A stretch of 64,000 nt of DNA from Deltaproteobacteria bacterium (GCA_017302835.1 JAFLCC010000011.1:1-64000); one strand, 5' to 3'. Shown: positions 52,553-62,777, numbered from the stretch's first letter. Made by a program: numbers and translations. Notes: a model not told the origin generated them from the sequence alone.

Positions 52553-52990
52553 TTAATTCTTGGACTTCTTAAGATAATCAAAAGCTATCGCGTAATTTAA
52601 TATTTGTTTCAACATAGCGACAAAACCATTTGCCCGCGAAGGAGAGAGATGGTTTTTTAAACCCATCTTATCAAAAAAATGAAGTGGCGTAGTTAAAACT
52701 TCCCCAGGAGCTTCGTCATTAAACAACTCCAAAAGAATGGCCACTAGCCCTTTGACAATAAGGGCATCGCTATCGCCTTGGAGAACCATCTTCCCCGTTT
52801 TTTCATCCAGCTTTGCAGCTAACCAAACTTGGGACTGACAACCTTTGATGATATGATTCTCTGTCTTTAAATCCGTTGGCATTTCAGCCAGCAGCTTCCC
52901 TTTGTTAATGATTCTTTTATATTTTTCTTCCCAATCCAATTCATTCGGAAATTCTAAGAGCAATTTGTTGATTTTATTTGTTAAACTCAT
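52553..52990 (-). CDS. sufE: SufE-family sulfur acceptor
   Basis: Accepts sulfur from a SufS/CsdA cysteine desulfurase for iron-sulfur cluster assembly. The 145-residue protein carries the acceptor cysteine in KGCQSQVWLAA and the downstream GDSDALIVKGLVAILL and PSRANGFVAML segments. It follows the cysteine-rich protein gene by 14 bases at the end of the che transcript, separated from hemA by 126 bases. Confidence 0.92.
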   Translation of the reverse strand: MSLTNKINKLLLEFPNELDWEEKYKRIINKGKLLAEMPTDLKTENHIIKGCQSQVWLAAKLDEKTGKMVLQGDSDALIVKGLVAILLELFNDEAPGEVLTTPLHFFDKMGLKNHLSPSRANGFVAMLKQILNYAIAFDYLKKSKN

Positions 52991-53004
52991 TTTGTTTACT
53001 TTAT

Positions 53005-53811
53005 TTAGTTTTTAATTACTTTATTTAGCTTTACTTTAGTTTTTAGAATTCCTGTTAGTTTTTCTTTGAGATTCAGAGCTAGCGAAATCCCTAACTCGCC
53101 CTTTATATCTGAAATTTGAGTTTTCGGCAAATCTTTAACAAATTTTGCAGAGTTTATATAAAATTCTTCTTCTTTATTAAGGTGATGTTTCCATATTTTT
53201 TCATAGGTGGTAGGGGTTAAAGTTTCTCTATTCCCATCCAAATACTCTAATTGAGAAGAGAGCTCCCTGGGCGAGTAATCACTATAGACCAAGACCTCTT
53301 CCGCTAGGGCCATCTCTAAATAACTGAGGTAATTTTCAAAGGCCTTCCAAAAAAGACTTCCTTTTTTTCCGTAGCTGGACTCACAATAAAAGCTCGCACA
53401 AACACTCCCTCTAAAAATCCATATTCCACAATGGTTTTTGTCTTTTAAATAATAAGGACAAAGAAAGGAATCTGATTGGCCAAAGATCTTGCTCTTATTT
53501 TTTTTAAAATACTTTTGATATTCAGGAGGCGCTACCACCCCTAGTGGCAATACAAAACGATGATTTTGAATGAGGTCCCTTATCACTTTTTGAGCCACTG
53601 CGTATTTTTCTTCCCGACTCAATAACAGGCTTCCAATGATGTAATTAGGGATAAAGGGCCAAAAGGTGCAACATTTTAAATCTGCTTTATACTTACGAGG
53701 AGCCTGAATGCAGGCTTCACAAGTTGCTTTATTTTCATCAAGGCTGAGGTTCCACAGCGACTCATCAAAAAAAGGCTGGTAGACTTCAGGTAGGAGATAT
53801 TTTATCTTCAT
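53005..53811 (-). CDS. cysteine-rich protein coupled to cheB
   Basis: A 268-residue cytoplasmic protein, not recognised. Eight cysteines occur as CEAC (31, 34), CC (47, 48), C118, C128, C138 and C143, with aromatic motifs TFWPFIPNYIIG and WIFRGSVCASFYC between. The pattern suggests a bound metal or iron-sulfur centre, remotely like YkgJ-type cysteine clusters. Its ATG overlaps the cheB stop (TAATG), so it is translated with the chemotaxis genes, and sufE follows. Confidence 0.7.
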   Translation of the reverse strand: MKIKYLLPEVYQPFFDESLWNLSLDENKATCEACIQAPRKYKADLKCCTFWPFIPNYIIGSLLLSREEKYAVAQKVIRDLIQNHRFVLPLGVVAPPEYQKYFKKNKSKIFGQSDSFLCPYYLKDKNHCGIWIFRGSVCASFYCESSYGKKGSLFWKAFENYLSYLEMALAEEVLVYSDYSPRELSSQLEYLDGNRETLTPTTYEKIWKHHLNKEEEFYINSAKFVKDLPKTQISDIKGELGISLALNLKEKLTGILKTKVKLNKVIKN

Positions 53812-55280
53812 TAAGCGGATTTATGCTTTGAACTCGAGACAGATGCAAGCTCCATTATTTTTTCGCCGATAACTTCCAAAGGAAGAACATACTCGGCAGC
53901 GCCTCGTTCAATCGCTTCCCTTGGCATCCCGTAAACAATGCAGCTATCTTTATTCTGCGCAATGGTTCTGGCTCCTGCCTTTCTTAAATTGAGTAATTCC
54001 CTGGCCCCATCAGCACCCATACCCGTAAGGATCACACCAATAACCTTAGGAAATCCTTGCTCGACCACCGATTTAAACAAATAGTCCACACTGGGTTTAT
54101 GGCGATTCATGGGTTCATCATCTTTAATAACCAACTTGCTATATTGCCCGCGTTTCTTCACGGCCATCTGCATTCCACCAGGAGCTATATAAACGCAGTT
54201 TTTTTTGAGATCATCTCCATCTCTGGCTTCAACCACTTCAAAGGGAAATAGCTCATTAAGTCTCTTGGCGAAGGCCGTAGAGAAAACGGGAGGGATATGT
54301 TGGACCACAAGTATAGGTGGAATCTCCTTTGGTAGATGAGCAAAAAGAATTTTCAAAGCTTCCGTTCCTCCCGTGGAAGAACCAATGACCACTAATGATT
54401 GTGGGTCCAACTGTCTGGGAGTGTAACTTGCCATGGGTTTCTTCTTGATCAGATTCGCTCTGAGTTTTTTCTCTACAGAGATATGGGAAGCTGTTTTAAT
54501 TCTCTCGATTATAATGGGTGCCATGACATCAAGTTCTTGCAAGGTTGGTTTTTGAATGTAATCAACAGCCCCATTTTCAAGAGCGTTGAAAACCTGAGGT
54601 CCCTCTTCTTGACTTATAGAGCTAATCATCACTATGGGAACTTTATATAATGGTGCTAGTTTTTTTACCAACTGAATCCCGTCTATGTGGGGCATATTGA
54701 TATCCATAGTGATCACATCAGGTTTATGTTTTTGGTATAATTCCTCTGCATGAAGAGGGTCTTCACAAGTGGCGACGATTTCTAAATTTTTGTCTTTTTT
54801 AAAGATGACCGTTAATAATTGAATGATGGTGGGTGAATCATCCACAATCATCACCTTGATGGGTTTATTTGAAACCAAATCATGCGAAGAATCGACATGA
54901 TTTGCATTCGGCTGTGTGGAGTCTTCTTTTTTCAGAATGATTTTATGATCGTCAACGGTATAATAAACTTCAAAATCATGTTCTCTAATGACTTGCTTTA
55001 GGACTGTCGAATTAAGGGATTGCAAAAAGTGAGCAATCTCATCACTGCATTTTTTGGGCCCAATAATTTTAAAACTTAATTCGGAGTCTGAAGCCTGAAG
55101 TCTGACTTTAATTTCTTTCAGCATTTCTTTAAAAGAGGGCAAATTCATTTCGTGAAGTAAGCACACAAGGCTTTTCTTATTTTGTGTGGCCGCATAGATA
55201 AAAACGCTTTGATTTACCTTTAAAAGCAGAGTCTCTGATGGGTTTCCTGCAAACACTTCAAATTTAAACTTCATATCCAC
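53811..55280 (-). CDS. cheB: CheB methylesterase with N-terminal CheD-like domain
   Basis: Demethylates/deamidates chemoreceptors. Residues 141-262 are the receiver (VDDSP, D193 in TMDINMP, MISS, YIQKP). Residues 294-482 are the methylesterase with the full triad S302 (GSSTGG), H328 (VQHIP) and D424 (TGMGADG). The extra N-terminal 120 residues resemble CheD in outline (EVFAGNPSE, LLHEMNLP with H43, SFKIIGP, then a KIILKK end), but the position of CheD's catalytic cysteine reads Ser-Val (NQSVF). The GTG start follows GAGG. Confidence 0.93.
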   Translation of the reverse strand: MDMKFKFEVFAGNPSETLLLKVNQSVFIYAATQNKKSLVCLLHEMNLPSFKEMLKEIKVRLQASDSELSFKIIGPKKCSDEIAHFLQSLNSTVLKQVIREHDFEVYYTVDDHKIILKKEDSTQPNANHVDSSHDLVSNKPIKVMIVDDSPTIIQLLTVIFKKDKNLEIVATCEDPLHAEELYQKHKPDVITMDINMPHIDGIQLVKKLAPLYKVPIVMISSISQEEGPQVFNALENGAVDYIQKPTLQELDVMAPIIIERIKTASHISVEKKLRANLIKKKPMASYTPRQLDPQSLVVIGSSTGGTEALKILFAHLPKEIPPILVVQHIPPVFSTAFAKRLNELFPFEVVEARDGDDLKKNCVYIAPGGMQMAVKKRGQYSKLVIKDDEPMNRHKPSVDYLFKSVVEQGFPKVIGVILTGMGADGARELLNLRKAGARTIAQNKDSCIVYGMPREAIERGAAEYVLPLEVIGEKIMELASVSSSKHKSA

Positions 55281-55312
55281 AACGACCTCACTCGTTCTTT
55301 TCTTTTTAAGAA

Positions 55313-57232
55313 TTACTTTTTAACATCCTCATTTTTAACAAAAAAATCTTCACTCACTGACAAATAAGAATTTGCTGGCACCAAGGCCTGAGCCACCTCT
55401 TTGAGCTGAGTGTAGTAACTATTATTTACATTTCCAGCCATCTCTTCAAGAGTTAAATGCTTTGGCTGAATTTCTAAAATGTTCTGAAGAACCTTTTTAC
55501 TTGGCATTCCTAATACTAATACAGACACGGTTTTACCCTTAATTGTTTTGGCCCAGCTGTTTAGATTTTTTTCTAAATCTGTAATATAAATTTGTTTGTC
55601 CAACAGACTTACTAATTGGTCAACCTGGTTTGTTTTGATGGCGGTTTTTTGATTGAACTTTAAAACTAATGGGGCCAAGGCCTCATAGACTCCTTCGTAA
55701 ACAAACACTGTTGAGGGGTCGTTGGCGTGAATATTTTTGACCATATCCAAAGCCACCTTTGTATTTGCTGATGACAAACTGGAAAAAACAATCCGAAGTT
55801 TACTTTCCGTGTTTTTAATTTCATATTTCTTTTTAAAGGAGCTATCAATATCTGAAAGTTTTTTATTCTTAAATTTAAAAGCAAAAGCTAATTTCAACTT
55901 CGATCTTATTTCATCTGATCGCTCTTCTAGGTTAGCCATGGTTGGCTTTTCCACATAGTCGCTGGCTCCCAGCTCGATGGATTTCATAGCGGTATCGCTG
56001 TTTTCGCGATTGATACTTGAAATCATAACAACCGGAGGGTGTCGATCATTCATTTGTGATTTTAAATAGTCGATTCCATCCATTTCTGGCATATGGATAT
56101 CTAAAGTTACTAGATCTGGTTTCAGCTCACTGACTTTTTTGATGGCTTCTTTACCGTTTAAGGCCGTTCCAACCACTTCAAAACCAGAATCTTTTCCTAA
56201 AATCTTTTTCAAGAGAGCAAGAATCGTGGGAGAATCATCCACACAAAGAACCTTTAAAGTTGATGGCATCTGAAAAACAGCGGGTGCCACAACTGGAGTC
56301 TTTGGAAGCAAGGATGGTTTTGCCGACTGAGCTAGTTTTGATTTGGGATCCATAACTTTGACCTCTGTCGCTTTTTTCGCATTGGCATAAATGCTAGGCC
56401 CCCGGTAATCGACATTGTCAACGACTCCATTTAAAGACTCTGAGATTCCAATAAAAAACAAACCTTCTGGCTTGAGATAACTCATTAAATTTTTTGAAAT
56501 GGATTTAATTTGAGCCATGTTAAAATAAATAAAAACATTCCGGCAGAAAATAAAATCAAACTTTTTAGAAGGCAATTTGATATCGTTCAAATTGACGATA
56601 TCAAATTGACAATTCTTTTTAAACTCATCTTTAATTTTGGCAAAATGAGAAATATCTCCCGTTCCCCTCGTCCAATTTGTTCCAAGATATTGCATCGGAA
56701 TTTTTTTAACTTCATCCCAGGCATAAACGCCGTTTCTGGCGATATTTACGCTTTCAGAATCTACATCTGTCCCCAGAATTTCATAAGAAATATCTGGAGC
56801 TATCATTTTCAAGTGGGTTTGAAAGAATAAGGCTAAAGAATAGACTTCTTGACCGCGGGAACAAGCGGCAGACCAAATCGAAATTTTTTTATCACCGCTG
56901 GCTCTGGCTTTTAGAACCAGCTCTGGCAAATAAGCTATTAAAAACTCAAAATGATTAAATTCTCGAAAAAAATAAGTGTGATGCGTTGTCATCAAGGAAA
57001 CCAACTTTTCTGTTTCCGCAATTTTATGAGCATTGAAATACGCAAAGTAATCTGTAAATAGAGGAATCCCCAACTTGATCATGTAGGACTTGAGTCTATT
57101 TTTAACCATGGAGAATTGTTTTTCGCCTAACTGAATCCCCGTTGATTGATGAACCACCCTAGAGATTTCGCCAAGAACATGCTTTATTTCTTCTTCTGAT
57201 TCATAAGGACCATCTATCTTATATTCACCCAT
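55313..57232 (-). CDS. cheR: CheR methyltransferase fused to receiver and CheB-like remnant domain
   Basis: Methylates chemoreceptor glutamates. Residues 1-285 form CheR (helical N-domain, TYFFREFNHFE, SAACSRGQEVYSLA for SAM, FIFCRNVFIYFN). After a linker, residues 325-445 form a CheB-type receiver (VDDSP, D378 in TLDIHMPEMDG, MISS, YVEKP). Residues about 478-625 follow the order of a CheB methylesterase (IVFSSLSSANTKVALDMVKN, then VSVLVLGMPSKKVLQNIL) but lack the Ser, His and Asp of the triad. Usual CheR is about 280 residues. Confidence 0.92.
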   Translation of the reverse strand: MGEYKIDGPYESEEEIKHVLGEISRVVHQSTGIQLGEKQFSMVKNRLKSYMIKLGIPLFTDYFAYFNAHKIAETEKLVSLMTTHHTYFFREFNHFEFLIAYLPELVLKARASGDKKISIWSAACSRGQEVYSLALFFQTHLKMIAPDISYEILGTDVDSESVNIARNGVYAWDEVKKIPMQYLGTNWTRGTGDISHFAKIKDEFKKNCQFDIVNLNDIKLPSKKFDFIFCRNVFIYFNMAQIKSISKNLMSYLKPEGLFFIGISESLNGVVDNVDYRGPSIYANAKKATEVKVMDPKSKLAQSAKPSLLPKTPVVAPAVFQMPSTLKVLCVDDSPTILALLKKILGKDSGFEVVGTALNGKEAIKKVSELKPDLVTLDIHMPEMDGIDYLKSQMNDRHPPVVMISSINRENSDTAMKSIELGASDYVEKPTMANLEERSDEIRSKLKLAFAFKFKNKKLSDIDSSFKKKYEIKNTESKLRIVFSSLSSANTKVALDMVKNIHANDPSTVFVYEGVYEALAPLVLKFNQKTAIKTNQVDQLVSLLDKQIYITDLEKNLNSWAKTIKGKTVSVLVLGMPSKKVLQNILEIQPKHLTLEEMAGNVNNSYYTQLKEVAQALVPANSYLSVSEDFFVKNEDVKK

Positions 57233-57234
57233 GA

Positions 57235-59781
57235 TTAAACCTCTTCAAATCTTGGATCATTTGAATTGGGCACACTGTCTCCAGAAACAGCCTTTTGACT
57301 TGGACCCACATTCTCTTTACCCAGAACTTTAAAATTTTCTTTAATGGTAGTTTTCGTATCTACTTTAGGGGCAACCTTAGGGGCTACTTTGGAAGCTATT
57401 TTGATCGGCTCTTTAGCAATGGCTTTAGTGGGAACTCTCACTGTCGTGTTCATAACGGTTTCTTTCTTCTTAAAGGCTAAAACCTTTTCATTTTTTGTCG
57501 GCAAAATCTTGTTCGCTTGAATTTTTTTGGCTTCAAGAGGAACCTTTTCAATCCGCGTCTTGTTATTAAAAATGGAAGCTTTTACTATCAACTCAGGCTT
57601 GAGCGTTGGTTCTTTTGATTTGGTAGCAACAGCCGTGATCTTGGGCGCTCCCGTAGTCGACGCTGTTGTGGCTTTTGGTTCAATTGGCACCGTTGAATTT
57701 TTTGGAACTGATTTTATGGGGTTAGGTTTCATTGAAGTTGATTTGATGGGAACATTTGAATGATTTTCAAGAGGTTCTCTATCATCCTTTTCTCCATAAA
57801 TGACATTCTGTAAAGCCTCTACTTGTTTTTTTAACTCATCCGATTTTTGATTCACTTCAACCGAAGATGACCTTGATTCTTGAGCTATCTTAGCATTTTC
57901 CGAAGTGGTTAAGTCTAATTGCCCCATGGCTTTTGAAATTTCCTTAATTCCATGAGCTTGTTCCTCAGAAGATCTCGAAATCTCAGTCACATAATTATCA
58001 ACTTTTTTCACATTTTTATCAATATCTTCAAGGGCTAAATTACATTCGCTGGCGGTTTGCTTTCCTTGCTCCACTTTTTGTTTGGCTACACGGATAAGCT
58101 CTTCCACTTTTATTTCTGTTTCTTTTACAATCAGTTCGGTTTTTCTCTGACTTTCATCTAGAAGGCTGGCAATTTCCTTAGCTGCACCTCCGCTCATTTG
58201 TGCTAGTTTTCCAACTTCTTCTGCCACCACAGCAAATCCTTTACCATATTCGCCGGCCCTTGCGGCCTCAACCGAGGCATTAAAGCTTAACAACTTCGTT
58301 TGAAAAACAATGTCATTAATCACTTTCGTTTTATTCCCGATATCTGAAATCAATTTTACAATTTCACTTATTTTTCCATTATTTTCCTTCATTTGATCAG
58401 ATATGGAGTCATTCGAACTTGAAATATCCTCGATAGACTTTAGCATGTTCACAATGGTTTTTTTACCCAGATCCGTGGCCAGCAAACTTTCTCCAGAAAC
58501 GGCCTTCGATTGTCTTGAAGCCTCACTATTTTTCTCAACAGTGGCCGCTATCTCATCCACAGCCGCCATGGTTTCTTGAATCGCGCTGGATTGCTCTGTT
58601 GCGGCTTCAGACAGCCGAGTGCTCTGCAAAGTTAAAGAGCCAGAAGTGCTGTTTAAGCCTTCTGCGTTCATGTCAAGAAGACTGGAAATTGAGGACAAAC
58701 TTTTTCCAATTTGATTCCCGAAAAAATAAGTAACTACGAATCCAACCACGATACACAATGAAAAAACAATATAGAATAAATTAAAGACCTGGTTAATAGA
58801 AGCTAGGACTTCTTTTTCATTCCCTCTGACCAGTACACCCCAACCCACAGAATCAATCATCTTAGAGCCTTTGATCATCCTGTATCCTATGATCTGAGGG
58901 AAATTCTTTTCAAGATGAAATCCATCCGTCACACCTTCTTTATCCTTAATTAATTCTTCAGCTGCTTTGAGTTTTTCTGCAACTAAATTTAATTTGAAGG
59001 TTTTCTTTTCTAAATCGAACTTAACCTCATTTTTTCCTCCATTTTCAGAAGGATCATGATCTATCAACACCACACCTTTTTTATCAATGATGGTGATTTC
59101 AGTATGGGCCAAATTGTCTCGCTTTAAATCTTCATAAATTCTCACCAGGGAATCCTCAATCCATTTAGTGGAAGACCTGGTGGTAATCACTCCGACCAAT
59201 TCTCCATTTTTATTTTTGATAACTGACGTAAAGCTGGCCCCAACATAATCGCCTCCTTGTGCTAACTTTCTGACTGGATCTGGGTGCAAATCTTCAAAAT
59301 AAGTTCCCACAAAGCCTTTTATTTTATCTTCAGTAAATTCGCCAGAAACGGCTTTTCTAAACCATCTCTCTTGAGAAAAATTGTATTTTTCCATAGCTTC
59401 TACTTTTATCGGTCTTCCTAAAACATCTTTTGTATTTGAACTGACAAATTGCCCCGTTTTGTCTACAACCAAAATAACCTCATAAAAACCATACAAAGAA
59501 ACATATTCGTTCAATACCTTTGATAAGTTAGCTTTATCCAAATTTTTTATGGACTCATTGACTGCAAAGGCCTGAACATCACTGTAACTTTCAAAAAATT
59601 GATCTTGAATAAAATAGCTCAAATTTGTAGCATGATTAAAGAAATTGTAAGAAATATCTTTAACATATTCTTCTCGGAAGTTTTGAAATAGTCCAAAACT
59701 GATGAGACCGAACATAAACACTATGGAGTTAACAACAATCATGATCTTAATTCTTAAAGACATCCTTTTGAACAATTTCAT
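57235..59781 (-). CDS. methyl-accepting chemotaxis protein with Cache-type sensor
   Basis: A chemoreceptor of 848 residues. It has a first membrane segment (about 12-30), a periplasmic dCache-like sensor (about 35-320, GVGYFED-like [10 protein letters not shown] and [11 protein letters not shown]), a second membrane segment (about 333-355), no clear HAMP, and the signalling hairpin with the conserved tip [19 protein letters not shown]. Methylation helices flank it. The last 180 residues are a disordered Lys/Pro/Thr tail with [10 protein letters not shown] repeats. It ends DPRFEEV, a near miss to the CheR-tethering pentapeptide. Operon order puts it between cheW and cheR. Confidence 0.92.
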   Translation of the reverse strand: MKLFKRMSLRIKIMIVVNSIVFMFGLISFGLFQNFREEYVKDISYNFFNHATNLSYFIQDQFFESYSDVQAFAVNESIKNLDKANLSKVLNEYVSLYGFYEVILVVDKTGQFVSSNTKDVLGRPIKVEAMEKYNFSQERWFRKAVSGEFTEDKIKGFVGTYFEDLHPDPVRKLAQGGDYVGASFTSVIKNKNGELVGVITTRSSTKWIEDSLVRIYEDLKRDNLAHTEITIIDKKGVVLIDHDPSENGGKNEVKFDLEKKTFKLNLVAEKLKAAEELIKDKEGVTDGFHLEKNFPQIIGYRMIKGSKMIDSVGWGVLVRGNEKEVLASINQVFNLFYIVFSLCIVVGFVVTYFFGNQIGKSLSSISSLLDMNAEGLNSTSGSLTLQSTRLSEAATEQSSAIQETMAAVDEIAATVEKNSEASRQSKAVSGESLLATDLGKKTIVNMLKSIEDISSSNDSISDQMKENNGKISEIVKLISDIGNKTKVINDIVFQTKLLSFNASVEAARAGEYGKGFAVVAEEVGKLAQMSGGAAKEIASLLDESQRKTELIVKETEIKVEELIRVAKQKVEQGKQTASECNLALEDIDKNVKKVDNYVTEISRSSEEQAHGIKEISKAMGQLDLTTSENAKIAQESRSSSVEVNQKSDELKKQVEALQNVIYGEKDDREPLENHSNVPIKSTSMKPNPIKSVPKNSTVPIEPKATTASTTGAPKITAVATKSKEPTLKPELIVKASIFNNKTRIEKVPLEAKKIQANKILPTKNEKVLAFKKKETVMNTTVRVPTKAIAKEPIKIASKVAPKVAPKVDTKTTIKENFKVLGKENVGPSQKAVSGDSVPNSNDPRFEEV

Positions 59782-59795
59782 ACCTACCTCTATTA

Positions 59796-60275
59796 TTATG
59801 CTGCTTTAGTTACGCTCTTTTGCATCGCTGCTTTATCATCATGTGACAAGGCCTTAAAAATATCTAACAGAAGAACTAATTGTTCCGTTTTTCTAAAGAC
59901 ACCCGTAATGTATTCTGTACTTCTGGAACTCTCAATCATCGGTTTTTCTGAAATTTCTGAGTTTTTGATTGCAAGAACAGAGGTCACTGAATCAACAACA
60001 ACACCCAAAAATTCGGTTTTTAAATCTAAAATAATAACTGAATTTTCCTCAGTTTTTTTGGGAGAAATTGAGAACTTCTTCCTAAGGTCAATCACCGAAA
60101 TGACTTGGCCCCGCAAGTTCATAATCCCAAGGAAATGAGCTGGCGTGTGGGGAATCGGTGTGGTTTCTGGAATGGCAATAACTTCCTTCACTGTTAAAAG
60201 GGGAATAGCAAACTCCTCAATACCCAGAGAAAAATTTAAGTACCTATTTACTTCATCTTGGTTTTCATGATTCAT
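59796..60275 (-). CDS. cheW: chemotaxis coupling protein
   Basis: A 159-residue CheW linking receptors to CheA. Typical segments are [22 protein letters not shown], the [28 protein letters not shown] region in two SH3-like halves, and a terminal ILLDIFK-like strand. Start overlaps cheA by ATGA. Normal length. Confidence 0.95.
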   Translation of the reverse strand: MNHENQDEVNRYLNFSLGIEEFAIPLLTVKEVIAIPETTPIPHTPAHFLGIMNLRGQVISVIDLRKKFSISPKKTEENSVIILDLKTEFLGVVVDSVTSVLAIKNSEISEKPMIESSRSTEYITGVFRKTEQLVLLLDIFKALSHDDKAAMQKSVTKAA

Positions 60276-62185
60276 GATGCCCTCCCAATTTCTTGAGGCT
60301 TAATATTGTTTATTGTTTTTCCTCTTGCTCTAACTAAATCCAAAGGTTCAATAATTAAAGAGGGTCTCCCATCTCCAAGTATGGTGCTTCCGCTAAACCC
60401 TTTTATAGATTGCAATTCAGGACCAAGCTGTTTGATAACCACTTGAAACTGACCTATGATATCATCAACTAAGAGCGCAAAAGGCTCTTTTCCAGTTCTA
60501 ATAACAATGGCAATCATATTTTCTAAATTCGCTGTCACTTTCTTACCTAGTAATAAACACATGCGATACAAGGGTAAATTTTCTCCTCTTAACAAAAGAA
60601 TCTCGCCAATTCCTGTGTTAAATTGAATTTGTTTATCGGTTGGCTTAATGGATTCGTGTACGTGAGAAAGTGGTATTACATATTTCTCTTCACCAATTTG
60701 AACAACCATTCCATCGACAATAGCAAGGGTTAAAGGTAAAATAATTTTAAATGTCGTCCCCTTTAATTTTTCTGAAATGATTTGAATTTCGCCAGAAAGC
60801 TCTTGAATGTTTGTTCTGACAACATCCATTCCTACACCCCGACCAGAAACATCGGTAACTTGTTCCTTCGTTGAAAATCCAGGTGCAAAAATAAGATTCC
60901 AACACTCTGCCTCTGTTAGATTTAAGTTTTCTTTGATAATTCCTTTTTTAACAGCCAGGGCTTTTAATTTTTCAGCATCAAGCCCCCCTCCATCATCTTT
61001 GACTTCGATCACAAGCTTTCCACTTTGATGATAAGCATTTAATTGAACTTCTCCCTGGGGCTTCTTGCCTCTTTTTAAATGGAGGTCGACGGCTTCGATA
61101 CCGTGATCTACAGAGTTTCTAATTAAATGAACTAAGGGATCGTTTATTTTTTCTAATACCGTTTTGTCCAACTCAGTTTCTTCACCTGACACCTTCAACA
61201 TCACATCTTTGCTCAGTGCCTGAGCGGTATCCCTGACAATTCGTTGCATTTTCTGAAAGGTCGGCTTCACCGGCACCATTCTTAAATGCATGGTGATATC
61301 TTGAATTTCTTTAACCACTTTCCCAAGCTGATGAGATGTTTTTTTGATAAACAAAGGGGTGGAATCACTTAATTGCTCTCGCAATACTGATTGCAGGATC
61401 ACCATTTCCCCTACGTAGTTTTGTAATTTTTCAAGTCTCGATAACGAAACCCTGATACTTTCATCAGTTTGTGAACCACTTGCCGTCTTTGGAGAATTCC
61501 CCTCCTTAGATTTATTTTTGTTTTGTGATTCAGGTGAAACTATGGAATCAGGCGTTGTTTTTAAAGGCAAAGGATCGTTGTTTTCTGAAAGTTTTTTAAC
61601 CTCTCCAAGAACACTTTCTAAATCAAGCTGAAAGCCTTTGTCTTCCTTTGCCTTTACTCCTGGAGCCAAGGCCTGCTCATCTGCAGGATTATAGCCAAGG
61701 GTTTGTTTTATAAATTCCAAAGGATCTTCTGTTTTATTTGTAAACTCAGCGGCAGAGGGTGCCGAAGTTTCAACCGTTTCCATTTCAGCAAATTGCCCAT
61801 TTTTTGCATTTTCAATTTCAGCGATGAGCTCTTGAAACTCAAAGCTTGCATCCAGATCTTCTTTTAGCGACTCCACCATGTAACGAATGTAATCATTACA
61901 ACGAAGCATCAGATTTACGGTTTGGGGTAAAACCTGTAATTCATCATTTTTTAATTTGAGCATTAAAGATTCAAACTCGTGAGTAAAGGCACCCATTTGT
62001 TCAAAGCCAACAGCCTTCGAGCTTCCCTTCAAATTATGGGCTAATCGAAAAATTTTATCTAAAACCGTTTTGTCCTGAGGGTTAGCCTCTAGAACGAGAA
62101 AACTTTGCTCAACTTCTTCAATGGCCTGCATCGCTTCATCTAAAAAACCGAGTTTCAATTCCTTTTCAAAATCATCCACATTCAC
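60272..62185 (-). CDS. cheA: chemotaxis histidine kinase
   Basis: Receptor-controlled kinase (637 residues). Hpt domain 1-105 with phosphorylated H50 in RLAHNLKGSSKAVG. A long acidic/Ser-rich linker (about 125-235) follows with no recognisable CheY-binding P2 domain. The dimerisation domain (about 240-300, ESIRVSLSRLEKLQNYVGEM), kinase domain (DPLVHLIRNSVDHGIE, DDGGGLDAEKL, SGRGVGMDVV, GTTFKIILPLTLA) and a C-terminal CheW-like domain (505-635) complete it. GGAG precedes the ATG. First gene of the operon; no cheY is nearby. Confidence 0.96.
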   Translation of the reverse strand: MNVDDFEKELKLGFLDEAMQAIEEVEQSFLVLEANPQDKTVLDKIFRLAHNLKGSSKAVGFEQMGAFTHEFESLMLKLKNDELQVLPQTVNLMLRCNDYIRYMVESLKEDLDASFEFQELIAEIENAKNGQFAEMETVETSAPSAAEFTNKTEDPLEFIKQTLGYNPADEQALAPGVKAKEDKGFQLDLESVLGEVKKLSENNDPLPLKTTPDSIVSPESQNKNKSKEGNSPKTASGSQTDESIRVSLSRLEKLQNYVGEMVILQSVLREQLSDSTPLFIKKTSHQLGKVVKEIQDITMHLRMVPVKPTFQKMQRIVRDTAQALSKDVMLKVSGEETELDKTVLEKINDPLVHLIRNSVDHGIEAVDLHLKRGKKPQGEVQLNAYHQSGKLVIEVKDDGGGLDAEKLKALAVKKGIIKENLNLTEAECWNLIFAPGFSTKEQVTDVSGRGVGMDVVRTNIQELSGEIQIISEKLKGTTFKIILPLTLAIVDGMVVQIGEEKYVIPLSHVHESIKPTDKQIQFNTGIGEILLLRGENLPLYRMCLLLGKKVTANLENMIAIVIRTGKEPFALLVDDIIGQFQVVIKQLGPELQSIKGFSGSTILGDGRPSLIIEPLDLVRARGKTINNIKPQEIGRAS

Positions 62186-62451
62186 TCTCCTGAAAAATTA
62201 CTTACTTATTAACGGCATTTATTTAATTTTATTTAGGAAAAATATTTTATTATTATATCTCGACCTTGGTCTCATTCAGCCAAATGCATTAACTGTCCGA
62301 CAATTTTTGTTTTTATTCTTACCACCCCAATTGAAATTCAAAATCGTCTTTAATTGAGACATCAAAAAGTACTTTCTTTCAACTAGTTAAACCAATGTCT
62401 TAACTTGAAACATGGACAACTGTTTGCATAACCATCTCTTAAGAGGTATTT

Positions 62452-62703
62452 ATGAAAGCGTTCATTTTTTTAAATCTACTACTCATTATTTTTTTAAGTA
62501 ATTCAGCAAATGCTGTTGAAAAGTTTCAATTTAATTATAATTTTCATGGCGACAGTCTATTTTTAACTCAAGAAGCTGAAGATCCTAACCAAGCTCTCAA
62601 GATAGCTGCCAAAATATGTTTTAAGCATTTTAAGGGACAAGGAAAAATCTCAGAAGAAAGAGGTTTAGATATTATTGACATCTGTGCCAACCCAAAGAAC
62701 TAA
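62452..62703 (+). CDS. small exported protein
   Basis: An 83-residue protein with a clean signal peptide (1-21, ends ANA). The mature 62 residues have two cysteines (ICFKHF, DICANP) that may pair. Not recognised. AAGAGG lies 7 bases before the ATG. Monocistronic between the divergent che operon and the next small gene. Confidence 0.65.
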   Translation: MKAFIFLNLLLIIFLSNSANAVEKFQFNYNFHGDSLFLTQEAEDPNQALKIAAKICFKHFKGQGKISEERGLDIIDICANPKN

Positions 62704-62777
62704 TGAATTCACTTTAGCTTTACATTGAAAGCCTGCCATGATAAATTTCCAAGATCTTCTAAATAAAGGATCTAGAG

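Noticed and set aside
57235-57256. CheR-tethering pentapeptide at the chemoreceptor end
   Set aside because: RFEEV lacks the second aromatic residue required by the usual x-aromatic-x-x-aromatic pattern; kept only as a note.
62252-62257. TATAAT on the minus strand upstream of cheA
   Set aside because: No -35 at the right spacing and the region is very AT-rich, so a promoter call would be guesswork.
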